DNA of 64,000 nucleotides from Hymenobacter sedentarius (GCF_001507645.1 NZ_CP013909.1:930001-994000), one strand, 5' to 3'. Positions 28,053 to 35,684 are shown, counted from the first letter of the stretch. The notes: generated by a model from the sequence alone, not told the origin. Numbers and translations: made by a program.

Positions 28053-28108
28053 ACCGGAGTTGGGGAAAACATGTACGTGGTCAGTACTTGCGAGTCGGAG
28101 GTTTTACC

Positions 28109-28291
28109 CTATTTGTTTAACAACGCCCAACTCATTGGACATAAAAAAACCGTTTCGGAATCCGAAACGGTGGCGGGGCAAAACCAAGAAAAAGCAACGG
28201 AAATACCAAAGGCAAAATCGGGAGAACCGATGGTGGCGAAGACCTTCCGGCCCATTCGCGGGTCCCAGCCGAGCAGGGTCCCGCGCTTCAT
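28109..28291 (-). CDS. Possible pyrB leader ORF (about 60 aa)
   Basis: Short open frame from ATG 28291 (another ATG at 28315 lies at the predicted transcript start). It crosses the intrinsic terminator and stops at 28109, 57 bp before the pyrB ATG. The codons just ahead of the hairpin are T-rich (segment encoding VAFSWFCP). No homology recognised. By analogy with the enterobacterial pyrBI leader, ribosomes translating it close behind RNA polymerase could block the terminator hairpin. It could equally be a chance frame. Confidence 0.35.
   Translation of the reverse strand: MKRGTLLGWDPRMGRKVFATIGSPDFAFGISVAFSWFCPATVSDSETVFLCPMSWALLNK
28143..28171 (-). terminator. Intrinsic terminator in the pyrB leader (putative attenuator)
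   Basis: On the minus strand ACCGTTTCGG, loop ATT, CCGAAACGGT, then TTTTTTT. A perfect 10-bp stem directly followed by seven T is a textbook terminator. It sits 90 bp upstream of the pyrB ATG and about 150 bp downstream of the promoter box on the same strand, with no other convincing gene for it to terminate. Confidence 0.8.
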
Positions 28292-28319
28292 CAACAAGTT
28301 TTTTGGTTGAAGCATGATG

Positions 28320-28348
28320 CAAAATTACAGCATTGTTAGGCCCGGCAA
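28320..28348 (-). promoter_or_regulatory. Bacteroidota-type promoter upstream of the pyrB leader
   Basis: On the minus strand TTG (28348-28346), an 18-bp spacer, and TAATTTTG (28327-28320), an exact match to TAnnTTTG. Transcription would begin near 28313, run through the leader ORF and terminator and reach pyrB. The region around it is AT-rich compared with neighbours. Confidence 0.6.
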
Positions 28349-28555
28349 TTCATCATCGGCAATGTTAATTTTTTCTCACCGCTTTTCTCGCATTGTATTT
28401 TCGACCCAACGGGCTAAACGACGCGCTTTTTATCATTCTGTTCGCCATCAAAAAAATTATGGCCCGCGTAACCAATTGCTTGGCAAGCACCATCCCTTTT
28501 AACTTTAGCTTTTTATTCCGCAGCCTCCGCTGGCAGGCCGCCATTCTTCGGCGGC
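28349..28555. other. AT-rich intergenic stretch, no gene seen
   Basis: Short frames on either strand show no family features. GC content is clearly lower than in flanking genes. It separates the pyrB promoter from a large perfect hairpin. Confidence 0.5.
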
Positions 28556-28594
28556 AAGCCGCCCATGAACTACTCGGTAGTTCATGGGCGGCTT
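28556..28594. repeat. Perfect 18-bp inverted repeat with 3-nt loop
   Basis: AAGCCGCCCATGAACTAC (28556-28573), loop TCG, GTAGTTCATGGGCGGCTT (28577-28594). A second smaller hairpin GCCGCC/GGCGGC lies just before it. Only ATTTT follows on the plus strand, so it is a weak terminator candidate; it could end pyrD transcription on the minus strand or hide the ATG at 28584 of the following frame. Confidence 0.85.
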
Positions 28595-28967
28595 CATTTT
28601 CGGCCGGCACAATGAATATCGAGGGGGTAGGGTTTGGTCGAACCCGGGCGGGCAGTCATCTTTCGGTTACGGTGCCACCCTAGCAGCGTCCGTCGCCCTG
28701 GACACCTTCTTGGCCCTCAACCGCTGTCCGCACATCGGGGCCGGCTTCACGGGCTTTTTTGTGGCCCCGGCCGTGCACAATGGCGGGGCAGCGTACCGGC
28801 GCTGGGGGTGGCCTACGGTTCTGGGCGTGCCGCTTACCCGCTATTGGTATCAGGGCGGGCACAGCGCGTTAGCCCCGCACCAGGCTCCGGTTTATTCGGC
28901 TCACCAGCGCCGGCCCTTCGTAGATAAAGCCAGTATAAAGCTGAATCAGCGAAGCCCCGGCGGCTAG
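28584..28967 (+). CDS. Uncertain small protein, possible single-pass membrane protein
   Basis: 127-aa open frame. The middle part (YGATLAASVALDTFLAL, then GAGFTGFFVAPAVHNGG and WGWPTVLGVPLTRYW) looks protein-like and contains one hydrophobic segment. I recognise no family. The ATG lies inside the 3' arm of the preceding hairpin and the last 99 bp overlap the 3' end of pyrD on the other strand, both of which count against it. Could be a decayed gene. Confidence 0.3.
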   Translation: MGGFIFGRHNEYRGGRVWSNPGGQSSFGYGATLAASVALDTFLALNRCPHIGAGFTGFFVAPAVHNGGAAYRRWGWPTVLGVPLTRYWYQGGHSALAPHQAPVYSAHQRRPFVDKASIKLNQRSPGG

Positions 28968-29918
28968 CTTTTCCTGTGCATCGGCCGCCGAGTGAATGCC
29001 GCCTGCGCCAATAATCGGCAGTGCGCCGTCGGATTTCTGGTGCAGGTAGCGGATGACTTCGGTGGCCCGTGCCCGTAACGGCCGGCCGCTCAGCCCGCCC
29101 GCGCCCAGCGAGGCCACGTAGCCCGGCTCGGTGCCCAGATTATCGCGGCTGATGGTGGTATTGGTGGCTACCAGGCCACTGAGCTGCGTTTCACGGGCTA
29201 TTTCGAGAATGTCGTCGAGCTGCGAATCGGTGAGGTCAGGCGCAATTTTGAGCAGCAGCGGGCGGGGCGTGGGGCGGGCCAGGTTGCGGGCCTGCACTTG
29301 CTGCAGCAGCTCAATGAGCGGCTTTTTCTCCTGCAGCTGCCGCAGGTTGGGCGTGTTGGGCGACGACACGTTGACCACGAAATAATCGACTACCTCGGCC
29401 AGGGCCTCGAAGCAGGCCACGTAGTCGGCGGCGGCTTGCTCGTTGGGCGTATCCTTGTTTTTGCCAATGTTGCCTCCGATGAGGAGCTGCCGGTTCTGGC
29501 GCCGGGCCAGCCGGGCCGCCACCACGGCCGCGCCGTCGTTGTTGAAGCCCATCCGGTTCACCAGTGCCTCGTCCTGCGGCAGCCGGAACAGGCGCGGCGG
29601 CGGGTTGCCGGGCTGCGGCCGGGGCGTCACCGTGCCAATCTCCACAAAGCCAAAGCCCAGCGTGGCCAGCTCGTCCGTCAGCGCGGCGTTCTTATCAAAA
29701 CCCGCCGCCAAGCCCACCGGGTTGGGAAATTTCAACCCAAACACCTCCCGCGCCAGGCTGGGGTGCTGGAAATCATACAGTGCCCGCAGCAGCGCTTTGG
29801 TACCCGGCACTCGCGCCGCCCGGCGCAGGTTGTCGAAAACCAGGTGGTGGGCGCGCTCGGCGTCGAGGGAGAAGAGCAGGGGTTTGACGACGGGCTTATA
29901 CACGGGCAGCGGGGCCAA
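28869..29918 (-). CDS. pyrD: Dihydroorotate dehydrogenase (quinone), class 2
   Basis: Oxidises dihydroorotate to orotate with quinone as acceptor, at the inner membrane. 349 aa. The N-terminal helices (VVKPLLFSLDAERAHHLVF) are the membrane-association extension of class 2. FPNPVGLAAGFDKNA and FVEIGTVTPRPQPGNPPPR are FMN-site motifs; NVSSPNTPNLRQLQ holds the catalytic Ser. GAGGIHSAADAQEKLAAGA and QLYTGFIYEGP close the FMN phosphate site. It is the native Bacteroidota-like member of the pyrimidine genes here, on the same strand as pyrB but with its own unit. Confidence 0.95.
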   Translation of the reverse strand: MAPLPVYKPVVKPLLFSLDAERAHHLVFDNLRRAARVPGTKALLRALYDFQHPSLAREVFGLKFPNPVGLAAGFDKNAALTDELATLGFGFVEIGTVTPRPQPGNPPPRLFRLPQDEALVNRMGFNNDGAAVVAARLARRQNRQLLIGGNIGKNKDTPNEQAAADYVACFEALAEVVDYFVVNVSSPNTPNLRQLQEKKPLIELLQQVQARNLARPTPRPLLLKIAPDLTDSQLDDILEIARETQLSGLVATNTTISRDNLGTEPGYVASLGAGGLSGRPLRARATEVIRYLHQKSDGALPIIGAGGIHSAADAQEKLAAGASLIQLYTGFIYEGPALVSRINRSLVRG

Positions 29919-30325
29919 ATTGGCGGTTAAGTTCAGTGAATAAGTCCTCTAAAACCAGGCATAGGGCCGGAATAATGTCTTGTGACATCTGCCACCGCCT
30001 TGCCCAAGCACCGCGGGAACCAGAAATGACATCATAGGAGCAGGAGGCCGAACAGGCATGGCGGGCGATGAAACAGGCAAACGCAGTTTGCCAGCAAGCC
30101 GGCGAAGCTCAATCCGCCACCCGGGAGCAAATATGGCATAGTCGTGTCAGATTGCTCTGCTATGGAGCGCCTGGTTTCGAGTTTACGAAACTCGTCTCCT
30201 CGGCACGTGTCGTAAACGAAGAATCGTAGACGGGTTTCGTAAACTCGCCACATGCTGCAGTAGCTTCCAGGCACCGGGTAGCGGGCCGCTGCTAGTGGGT
30301 TGCCGAAAGGAGGGTATCTTTCGTT
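29919..30325. other. Intergenic region with nested inverted repeats
   Basis: No convincing gene in 407 bp. Around 30178-30194 CGAGTTTACGAAACTCG is a palindrome, and TTTCGTAAACTCG at 30235-30247 repeats one arm in inverted orientation, so alternative hairpins are possible. GTCGTAAACGA at 30209-30219 is related. No known element recognised. Confidence 0.55.
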
Positions 30326-30703
30326 GTGAATAACCTCCAGGTGATAAGAACCTTTTTACAGAGAACGTGGTGGATTTTTGCCTTCATGCTGCTGTTGGGG
30401 CTAGCCGCTTTTTACTATGTATACCACGCCAATGAGGCCGCGTACGAGTCCCTTTATCGCGCCGAATTTGCGGGACAAATCCACTCCCTTGACCGGCAAA
30501 ACCATGGCTTTTCGGTCGCGGTCGAATTAGATAACCACCGGCGCTACCGGTTTTTCCCGGCGGAGCAACAGGGGGGCGCGGCGGGGTTTCTGGCCATGGC
30601 CGCCATTGGCGATAGCCTCCAAAAGAAGAATGATTCGGATACTTTGGTGCTGATTACCCAAGGCCGGAAAGCGCGCTATGCTTTTAAAAAAGTGCTTTAT
30701 TAA
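30326..30703 (+). CDS. Small membrane-anchored protein of unknown function
   Basis: 125 aa. One N-terminal transmembrane helix (WIFAFMLLLGLAAFYYVYHA) then a soluble domain with basic and aromatic residues (HRRYRFFPAEQQGG) and a C-terminal RKARYAFKKVLY. Starts at GTG 30326, supported by a strong ribosome-binding site AAAGGAGGG at 30306-30313. A TATCTTTC sequence at 30315-30322 is close to a -7 box. No family recognised. Confidence 0.6.
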   Translation: MNNLQVIRTFLQRTWWIFAFMLLLGLAAFYYVYHANEAAYESLYRAEFAGQIHSLDRQNHGFSVAVELDNHRRYRFFPAEQQGGAAGFLAMAAIGDSLQKKNDSDTLVLITQGRKARYAFKKVLY

Positions 30704-30975
30704 CACAGCGCCACCCCGCACCCAAAGTTCAGGAAAACGGTCTTTTTCGGGAGTCGGCTACGAGTTGTTTCTTCGTGGTTCCTAATGGAACGAAATGCGG
30801 GGCCAAAACCCTCGCGGCAATTAAAGAGCCTTCCCAGTACTTTGCATGGCTTTCCGGTACTCAAGCTAAATGCTACGGGCCCGCTACGTAACAGCTAGGG
30901 GCCCATTTTAACCCAGCTCAACCTGCAGGCTCCTGTAGAGGGCTTGGTATCGTCCGCTTATTTGAAAAAACCGTG

Positions 30976-32310
30976 ATGAAAAGGAGAACCTTTCTCAAAA
31001 ATTTGTCTGTCAGCGCGTTATGCGTCAGCACGCTGGGCCTGCTGGGTGCCTACCGCCAACGCGAGGTGTTGGGCACCCCGTTGCGGGTAAACCAAGCGCG
31101 CTTGGTGAGCCGCGTGGCCGAATTGGCCAAATTTGGCCGGGACGACCGGGGCCATGGATACCGAGTGGCGTATACCAAGGGAGACCTCGACGGAAGGGCC
31201 TGGTTTATCGCGCAAATGAAACAGGCGGGGCTGGACCCGGCCATTGATGCGGCCGGCAACATCATCGGCAAACGAAAAGGCAAAAACCCCGCGCTCAAAC
31301 CCATTGCCTTCGGGTCACACATCGACATGGTGCCCGACGGGGGAAATTACGACGGTCCATTGGGGTCCCTCGGCGCGCTGGAAGTAATTGACGTGCTGAA
31401 TGAGCACAAAATGCTCACCGAGCACCCGCTGGAAGTCATCATTTTTGCCAACGAAGAAGGGGGCACCGTTGGCAGCATGGCCATGGCGGGCGGCTTAACC
31501 CCCGCGGGGTTGCAGCAAAAAAGCCAAAGCGGGCTCACCATGGCGGAGGGCATCAAGGCCATTGGGGGCAACCCCGACAACATTCCATCGGCTGTCCGGA
31601 AAAGGGGGGACCTCCGCGCCTGGGTGGAGCTGCACATCGAACAAGGAGGGATTTTAGCGCAGGAAAACATCCAGATTGGGGTGGTGGAAGGCATTGTGGG
31701 CATTGTGCATTGGGAAGTCACCGTGGAGGGGTTTGCCAACCACGCCGGTACCACCCCCATGAACGCGCGGCAGGACGCCTTGCTGGCGGCGTCCCGGCTG
31801 GTCATCGCCGTCAACGAAGTCATCACCGCAGTACCCGGAAACCAGGTGGGCACGGTGGGTAAGCTGGCCGTCGCCCCGAATGCGTACAACGTGATTCCCG
31901 GCAAAGTGGTCTTGGGGTTGGAAATCCGGGATTTGGCCGCCGATAAAATCGAAACGCTCTTTCGGGAAATAGAACACCGGGCCGCGGCCATTGCCGCCGC
32001 CAGCCACACCACCATCCGGTTCGAGAGGCAAGCAAACGCTTCCAAACCAGCGCTCACGGACCCGGCTTTGCAGCAAACCGTCCAGGCAGCGGCCAAGGCC
32101 TTGGGCCTGAGCACGAAGCTGATGCAAAGCGGTGCCGGCCATGATTCCCAAGAAATGGCCGTGATTGCCCCCGTTGCCATGATTTTTGTTCCGAGCGTGG
32201 GAGGCATTAGCCATTCGCCCCGAGAATTGACAAAACCGGGGGACCTGGCCAACGGCGCCAATGTGCTGTTGCAAACCATCCTCTCGATTGATAAGGCGAA
32301 AGAGCAGTAA
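30976..32310 (+). CDS. N-carbamoyl-L-amino acid hydrolase / allantoate amidohydrolase family, exported
   Basis: M20-type binuclear metallohydrolase that removes carbamoyl or ureido groups. 444 aa. The N-terminus MKRRTFLKNLSVSALCVSTL resembles a twin-arginine (Tat) or lipoprotein-like export signal, unusual for this family. Metal ligands: GSHIDMVPDGG (His, then Asp in DGPLG), FANEEGG, ELHIEQGGIL and the last His in GAGHDSQEM. The dimerisation domain contains NHAGTTPMNARQD. ATG 30976 is preferred over the GTG at 30973. Placed between pyrD and an IS remnant, so it may salvage carbamoyl compounds such as ureidopropionate, but this is speculative. Confidence 0.85.
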   Translation: MKRRTFLKNLSVSALCVSTLGLLGAYRQREVLGTPLRVNQARLVSRVAELAKFGRDDRGHGYRVAYTKGDLDGRAWFIAQMKQAGLDPAIDAAGNIIGKRKGKNPALKPIAFGSHIDMVPDGGNYDGPLGSLGALEVIDVLNEHKMLTEHPLEVIIFANEEGGTVGSMAMAGGLTPAGLQQKSQSGLTMAEGIKAIGGNPDNIPSAVRKRGDLRAWVELHIEQGGILAQENIQIGVVEGIVGIVHWEVTVEGFANHAGTTPMNARQDALLAASRLVIAVNEVITAVPGNQVGTVGKLAVAPNAYNVIPGKVVLGLEIRDLAADKIETLFREIEHRAAAIAAASHTTIRFERQANASKPALTDPALQQTVQAAAKALGLSTKLMQSGAGHDSQEMAVIAPVAMIFVPSVGGISHSPRELTKPGDLANGANVLLQTILSIDKAKEQ

Positions 32311-32457
32311 CGGGCCCCAAGGGGAAGGCTCGAGGTCACGAATCAGCCCGTCCGGCGTTACTCGAACCACCGGTCGTCCAGAAGTGAGCACCCGCCGGCT
32401 GCAGGAGGCCCCGCGGGAAAAAGGCACCGGGTGGGCCGCTAGCGTCTGCGCACGGCC

Positions 32458-32964
32458 ATGCGCCGCCGAGGCCGGCAGCCCTTGCAGCCCACGGCCGACA
32501 CCCCGCATCTGCCGCTGGCCCACGGCTTCCAGGACTATTTGTGCGCCTTTCGGGACCTGGCCAGCAAGCACGTAGTGGGCTGGCCCGTGGCCGCTGCCAT
32601 GCCCGAGGAGCTGGTCACCACGGCCTTGCAGCGCGCCTTTTGGTCCCCACCGCCTGCGCCCGGCCTGCTCGTGCACTCCGACCGCGGCGGGCGGTACTGC
32701 GGCAAGGCCTACCGCATGCTGCTCCACAACCACGAGGCCGTCCGCTCGCAGAGCTGCCGCGGGGACTGCGACGACAACGCCCAGGCCGAGAGCCGCTGGT
32801 CCCGCCTCAAAACCGAGGTACTGGAATCGATGCTGCATTCGGACAACCCGCACCGGCTGCCCTTCGGCATGGAGACCTGCGACATTCATGAACTGTGGCG
32901 GGTGCGCGGGTACGTCTCCAGCTACATCCCGAGCGCGCCCGACGTGACGGTGGAACGGCTGTAG
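32458..32964 (+). pseudogene. Degenerate IS3-family transposase fragment
   Basis: 168 open codons. ASKHVVGWPVAAAMPEELVT, LLVHSDRGGRYCGKAYR and CDDNAQAESRWSRLKTEVL match the IS3 integrase core. The segment that should hold the first catalytic Asp (usually W..DITYI) has been deleted between HLPLAHGFQ and DYLCAFRDL. The sequence after about residue 125 no longer resembles a transposase. It is a different IS3 lineage from the copy at 23080. Confidence 0.7.
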
Positions 32965-33123
32965 GAAGTCATCGAGCAGTTGGGCTTTGACCGGGGCGAG
33001 GTGCGGCGGCATTTAATTGAAAACGCTCCCTCTGACGCTCCCAATGAAATAAGGACGCCGCTGTGCGTGGCGCAAGCAACTGATAATAGAGTGTTTACCG
33101 TGTGTTCCGTTGTGGTGTGGTTA

Positions 33124-33142
33124 CAACAAGAGGCTTATACAT
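33124..33142 (+). repeat. Right copy of tRNA 3'-end direct repeat (attR-like)
   Basis: CAACAAGAGGCTTATACAT, 17 of 19 identical to the tRNA-Thr copy at 18972. The rest of the tRNA is absent upstream (only TGTGGTTA precedes it), so this is a partial duplicate, not a tRNA gene. Confidence 0.6.
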
Positions 33143-33144
33143 AG

Positions 33145-33196
33145 AAAAAACCGGAAACTCGCTTCTCATGTAGCAGAAGCAGCTTTCCGGTTTTTT
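33145..33196 (+). terminator. Hairpin after the right repeat, resembling the tRNA-Thr terminator
   Basis: AAACCGGAAA...TTTCCGGTTTTTT with inner GCTTCT/AGAAGC pairing (33149-33196), ending in six T. Plan, inner sequence and following TTGCGTTTGGG match the hairpin after tRNA-Thr. It can also terminate the histidine kinase transcript coming from the right. Confidence 0.75.
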
Positions 33197-33247
33197 GCGT
33201 TTGGGCCGTAAAAAGTTGGGCTGGCGCGGCACCCCGGCCGTGGGCTG

Positions 33248-34420
33248 CTACCGGGGCAGGTACAGGCGGAACGTGGTGCCCTGGCCCACGGTACTGGCCA
33301 CCTCCACCCGGCCGCCGGCCTGGTGCACCAGCCGGTTGACAAGGTACAGTCCCACGCCCGAGCCCGCCACCTCGGGGTGAAAGCGCCGAAACAGCTGGAA
33401 CAATTCGCCGCCGTGGCGTGCCAGATTGAGCCCCCGGCCGTTGTCCTGCACGCTGAGCACGGGCTTGCCCTCCATCAGCGCGGTACTTACGGCAATGCGC
33501 GGGCGGCGCCCGGGCTCGGTGTACTTCAAAGCATTGCTGAGCAGGTTGGTGAGCACGCTGTGCAGGCCGGGCCGGGACATGTGCACCACCGGCGCGGCCG
33601 CAAAATCCAGGGCAAACTCGGCCTCGGCGTGGGCCGGCAGCTGCGCCAAGCTCCGGATAATTTCCTCGGTCAAGCCCAGCAGCTCCACGGCTTCGGCGGG
33701 GCCCGGCTCCGGCTGCCGCTGCTGCTGCACCACGGCCGTGAGCCCCTCGATGGTGCTAAGAATCTGCTGCATGGCACCCTGCACCATGTCCATCATGTTG
33801 GCCGCCGCGGGGTCATGGAACGTGGCGCTGCGCTGGAGCTCCTCAAAGAGCCCGGCCAGGTTGTGCACCGGCTGCTTCAAATCGTGCGAGGCCGTGTACA
33901 CGAAGCTATCGAGGTCGGCGTTGATGCGGGTGAGCTGCTCGTTTTGGGCCCGCAGCTGCTCGCGCTGCGCCTCGGCTTGGGCCTTGGCCCGCAGCAGCTC
34001 CTGCTCGTATTTGCGGCGGTCGGTGATGTCAAACAGGGTCATACGCACTACCAGGGGCTGGCCGTCGGCGTCGCGCTGCAGCGTGGCGTTCAGCAGCACG
34101 GGCAGGGTGCTGCCATCGTGGCGGCGTAGGGAGTAGCTCACCTCCCGCACCTGGCCTTGCAGCAGCAGCAGGGGCGCGCAGTGCATCTCGTAGTGCAGGC
34201 GCCCGCCCACGGTGAGCAGCTGCGACAGGGTGAGGCGGGCCACCAGCTCCTGGCGCGTGTACCCCAGCCACCCCAGCAGGGTTTGGTTGAGCTTAACCAG
34301 GGTGCCGTCGGGCAGGCACGAGCAGTAGCCACAGGGCGCATGTTCGTACAAGTCGTCCGGATTCTCTGCGGTCAGGCGCAGGTCCAGTGCGGGCATGATA
34401 TCATGGTCGACCTTGTGCAT
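33248..34420 (-). CDS. PAS-domain sensor histidine kinase
   Basis: 390 aa, soluble. PAS domain at about residues 20-135 (YEHAPCGYCSCLPDGTLVKL; PAC motif near VRMTLFDITDRRKYEQ). A coiled coil follows (AKAQAEAQREQLRAQNEQL), then HisKA with His179 in YTASHDLKQPVHNLAGL. The HATPase has N box LTNLLSNALKYT, G1 VQDNGRGL and G2 GSGVGLYLVNRL. No receiver domain and no response regulator gene adjacent. The rsbQ-like gene lies 27 bp upstream on the same strand, so the pair is probably an operon in which the hydrolase delivers the ligand or signal sensed by the PAS domain. Confidence 0.9.
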   Translation of the reverse strand: MHKVDHDIMPALDLRLTAENPDDLYEHAPCGYCSCLPDGTLVKLNQTLLGWLGYTRQELVARLTLSQLLTVGGRLHYEMHCAPLLLLQGQVREVSYSLRRHDGSTLPVLLNATLQRDADGQPLVVRMTLFDITDRRKYEQELLRAKAQAEAQREQLRAQNEQLTRINADLDSFVYTASHDLKQPVHNLAGLFEELQRSATFHDPAAANMMDMVQGAMQQILSTIEGLTAVVQQQRQPEPGPAEAVELLGLTEEIIRSLAQLPAHAEAEFALDFAAAPVVHMSRPGLHSVLTNLLSNALKYTEPGRRPRIAVSTALMEGKPVLSVQDNGRGLNLARHGGELFQLFRRFHPEVAGSGVGLYLVNRLVHQAGGRVEVASTVGQGTTFRLYLPR

Positions 34421-34447
34421 GATTTGGGGATACGCGGCGCAACTGGG

Positions 34448-35248
34448 CTATACGCGTGGCTCCAGAAAAAGGTCCATGGCCGCAATGGTGGCCTGGGGCT
34501 CGCTCAGGTGCGGGCAATGCCCCGACGTATCGAGCACCACCAGCTCGCTGTGGCGTAGCTGCTGGTGCAGGTAGGTGCCCACGGCCTGGGGAGCCAGCAC
34601 GTCGTCGGCGCACTGCAGAATCAGGGCCGGGGTGCGCAGGCGCGGCAGGTCGGCCCGGTTGTCCGACAGGAAGGTGACGCGGGCAAAGTGCCGGGCAATG
34701 GCGGGGTCGGTGTTGCAGAAGCTATTGTTCAGCTCCGCGCTCAGCTCGGGCCGCTCGGGGTGGCCCATGATGGCGGGCGTCATGGCCGTCGACCAGCCCA
34801 GGTAGTTGTCGTCCATGGTTTCGAGCAGCTCCTTGATGTCGGCCGGCTCGAAGCCACCGGTGTAGCCCACGTCGTTGAGGTAGCGCGGCGAGGGCGTCAC
34901 GAGCACCAGCTTGGCAAACCGCGCCGGCTCCCGAATGGCGGCCAGCACGCTAATCATGGCACTCACGGAATGGCCCACCAGCACGGCATCGTGCAGGTCG
35001 AGGGCGTGCACCACGTCCAATACGTCCTGGGCGTGAGCTTCCAGCGTGGCGTAGCGGGCGGGGTCGTAGGCGGCCAGGTCCGACTGCCCGGCGCCCACCA
35101 AATCGAGCAGCACCACGCGGTAGCGGCTCTCGAAGGCCGGGGCCACCAGCCGCCACATGTGCTGGTTGCAGCCAAAGCCGTGCACAAAAACCATGGGCTG
35201 CGTGCCGGTCCCGGAAACGTTGACGTTGTTGCGCTTCAAAACATCCAT
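34448..35248 (-). CDS. rsbQ: RsbQ-like alpha/beta hydrolase
   Basis: 266 aa. Compared from memory with Bacillus RsbQ it aligns over its whole length: VHGFGCNQHMW, YRVVLLDLVGAGQSDL, VLVGHSVSAMISVL with nucleophile Ser94, PSPRYLNDVGYTGGF, FCNTDPAIARHFA, ILQCADDVLAP with the acidic residue, and SGHCPHLS with His243. RsbQ and the plant receptors KAI2/D14 belong to this clade; RsbQ acts with the PAS protein RsbP in the energy-stress pathway. Here the downstream partner is a PAS histidine kinase. Start ATG 35248; the upstream frame is low-complexity. A TACCTTTG -7-like box on this strand lies at 35318-35325. Confidence 0.88.
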   Translation of the reverse strand: MDVLKRNNVNVSGTGTQPMVFVHGFGCNQHMWRLVAPAFESRYRVVLLDLVGAGQSDLAAYDPARYATLEAHAQDVLDVVHALDLHDAVLVGHSVSAMISVLAAIREPARFAKLVLVTPSPRYLNDVGYTGGFEPADIKELLETMDDNYLGWSTAMTPAIMGHPERPELSAELNNSFCNTDPAIARHFARVTFLSDNRADLPRLRTPALILQCADDVLAPQAVGTYLHQQLRHSELVVLDTSGHCPHLSEPQATIAAMDLFLEPRV

Positions 35249-35456
35249 AGCAACTGTGCAAAAAGGAACACGGGCACGGCAGCGCGCAGCCCCGCGGCGT
35301 GCAAAGGCCCGCTGTGCCAAAGGTAGTCTTCTCTAGCGGTGGCGCTTATCGGCGGCGTTCAAAATTTGCTGGCCATCATTTTCGTACGCGGCCTCAAGCC
35401 GGCTTCGGCGGCGCGAGGAGCTTCCAGCCCTTGTGGAGGCAGCTGGCAATGCTGCC

Positions 35457-35684
35457 CTATTTCAGTGGCTCAAAATGCAGCCCACCGGCCGGCAGGCCAG
35501 GCTCAGAGGTCTCCAGCGAACTCAGCACCTGGTCAATGGTCATCTCCCCGCGCACAAACTGGTCCAGGAGCATCTGTTCGTAGGGCTGGGGGGCCAGACG
35601 GGTATCGCGGGTGAGGGCCAGGGCGAAAGCGACGGCTCGTTGGCGGCTCTGTTCAGCAGGAAAGGGCGCGGGCTGTTGGTGCAT
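35457..35684 (-). CDS. Small protein, weakly VbhA-antitoxin-like
   Basis: 75 aa from ATG 35684. Mostly helical; the centre YEQMLLDQFVRGEMTIDQVL resembles the short C-terminal motif (.. G E . T L D E ..) of VbhA-type antitoxins that inhibit Fic toxins. No Fic gene is adjacent, so a toxin-antitoxin role is unsupported. It may simply be an orphan small protein. Confidence 0.4.
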   Translation of the reverse strand: MHQQPAPFPAEQSRQRAVAFALALTRDTRLAPQPYEQMLLDQFVRGEMTIDQVLSSLETSEPGLPAGGLHFEPLK

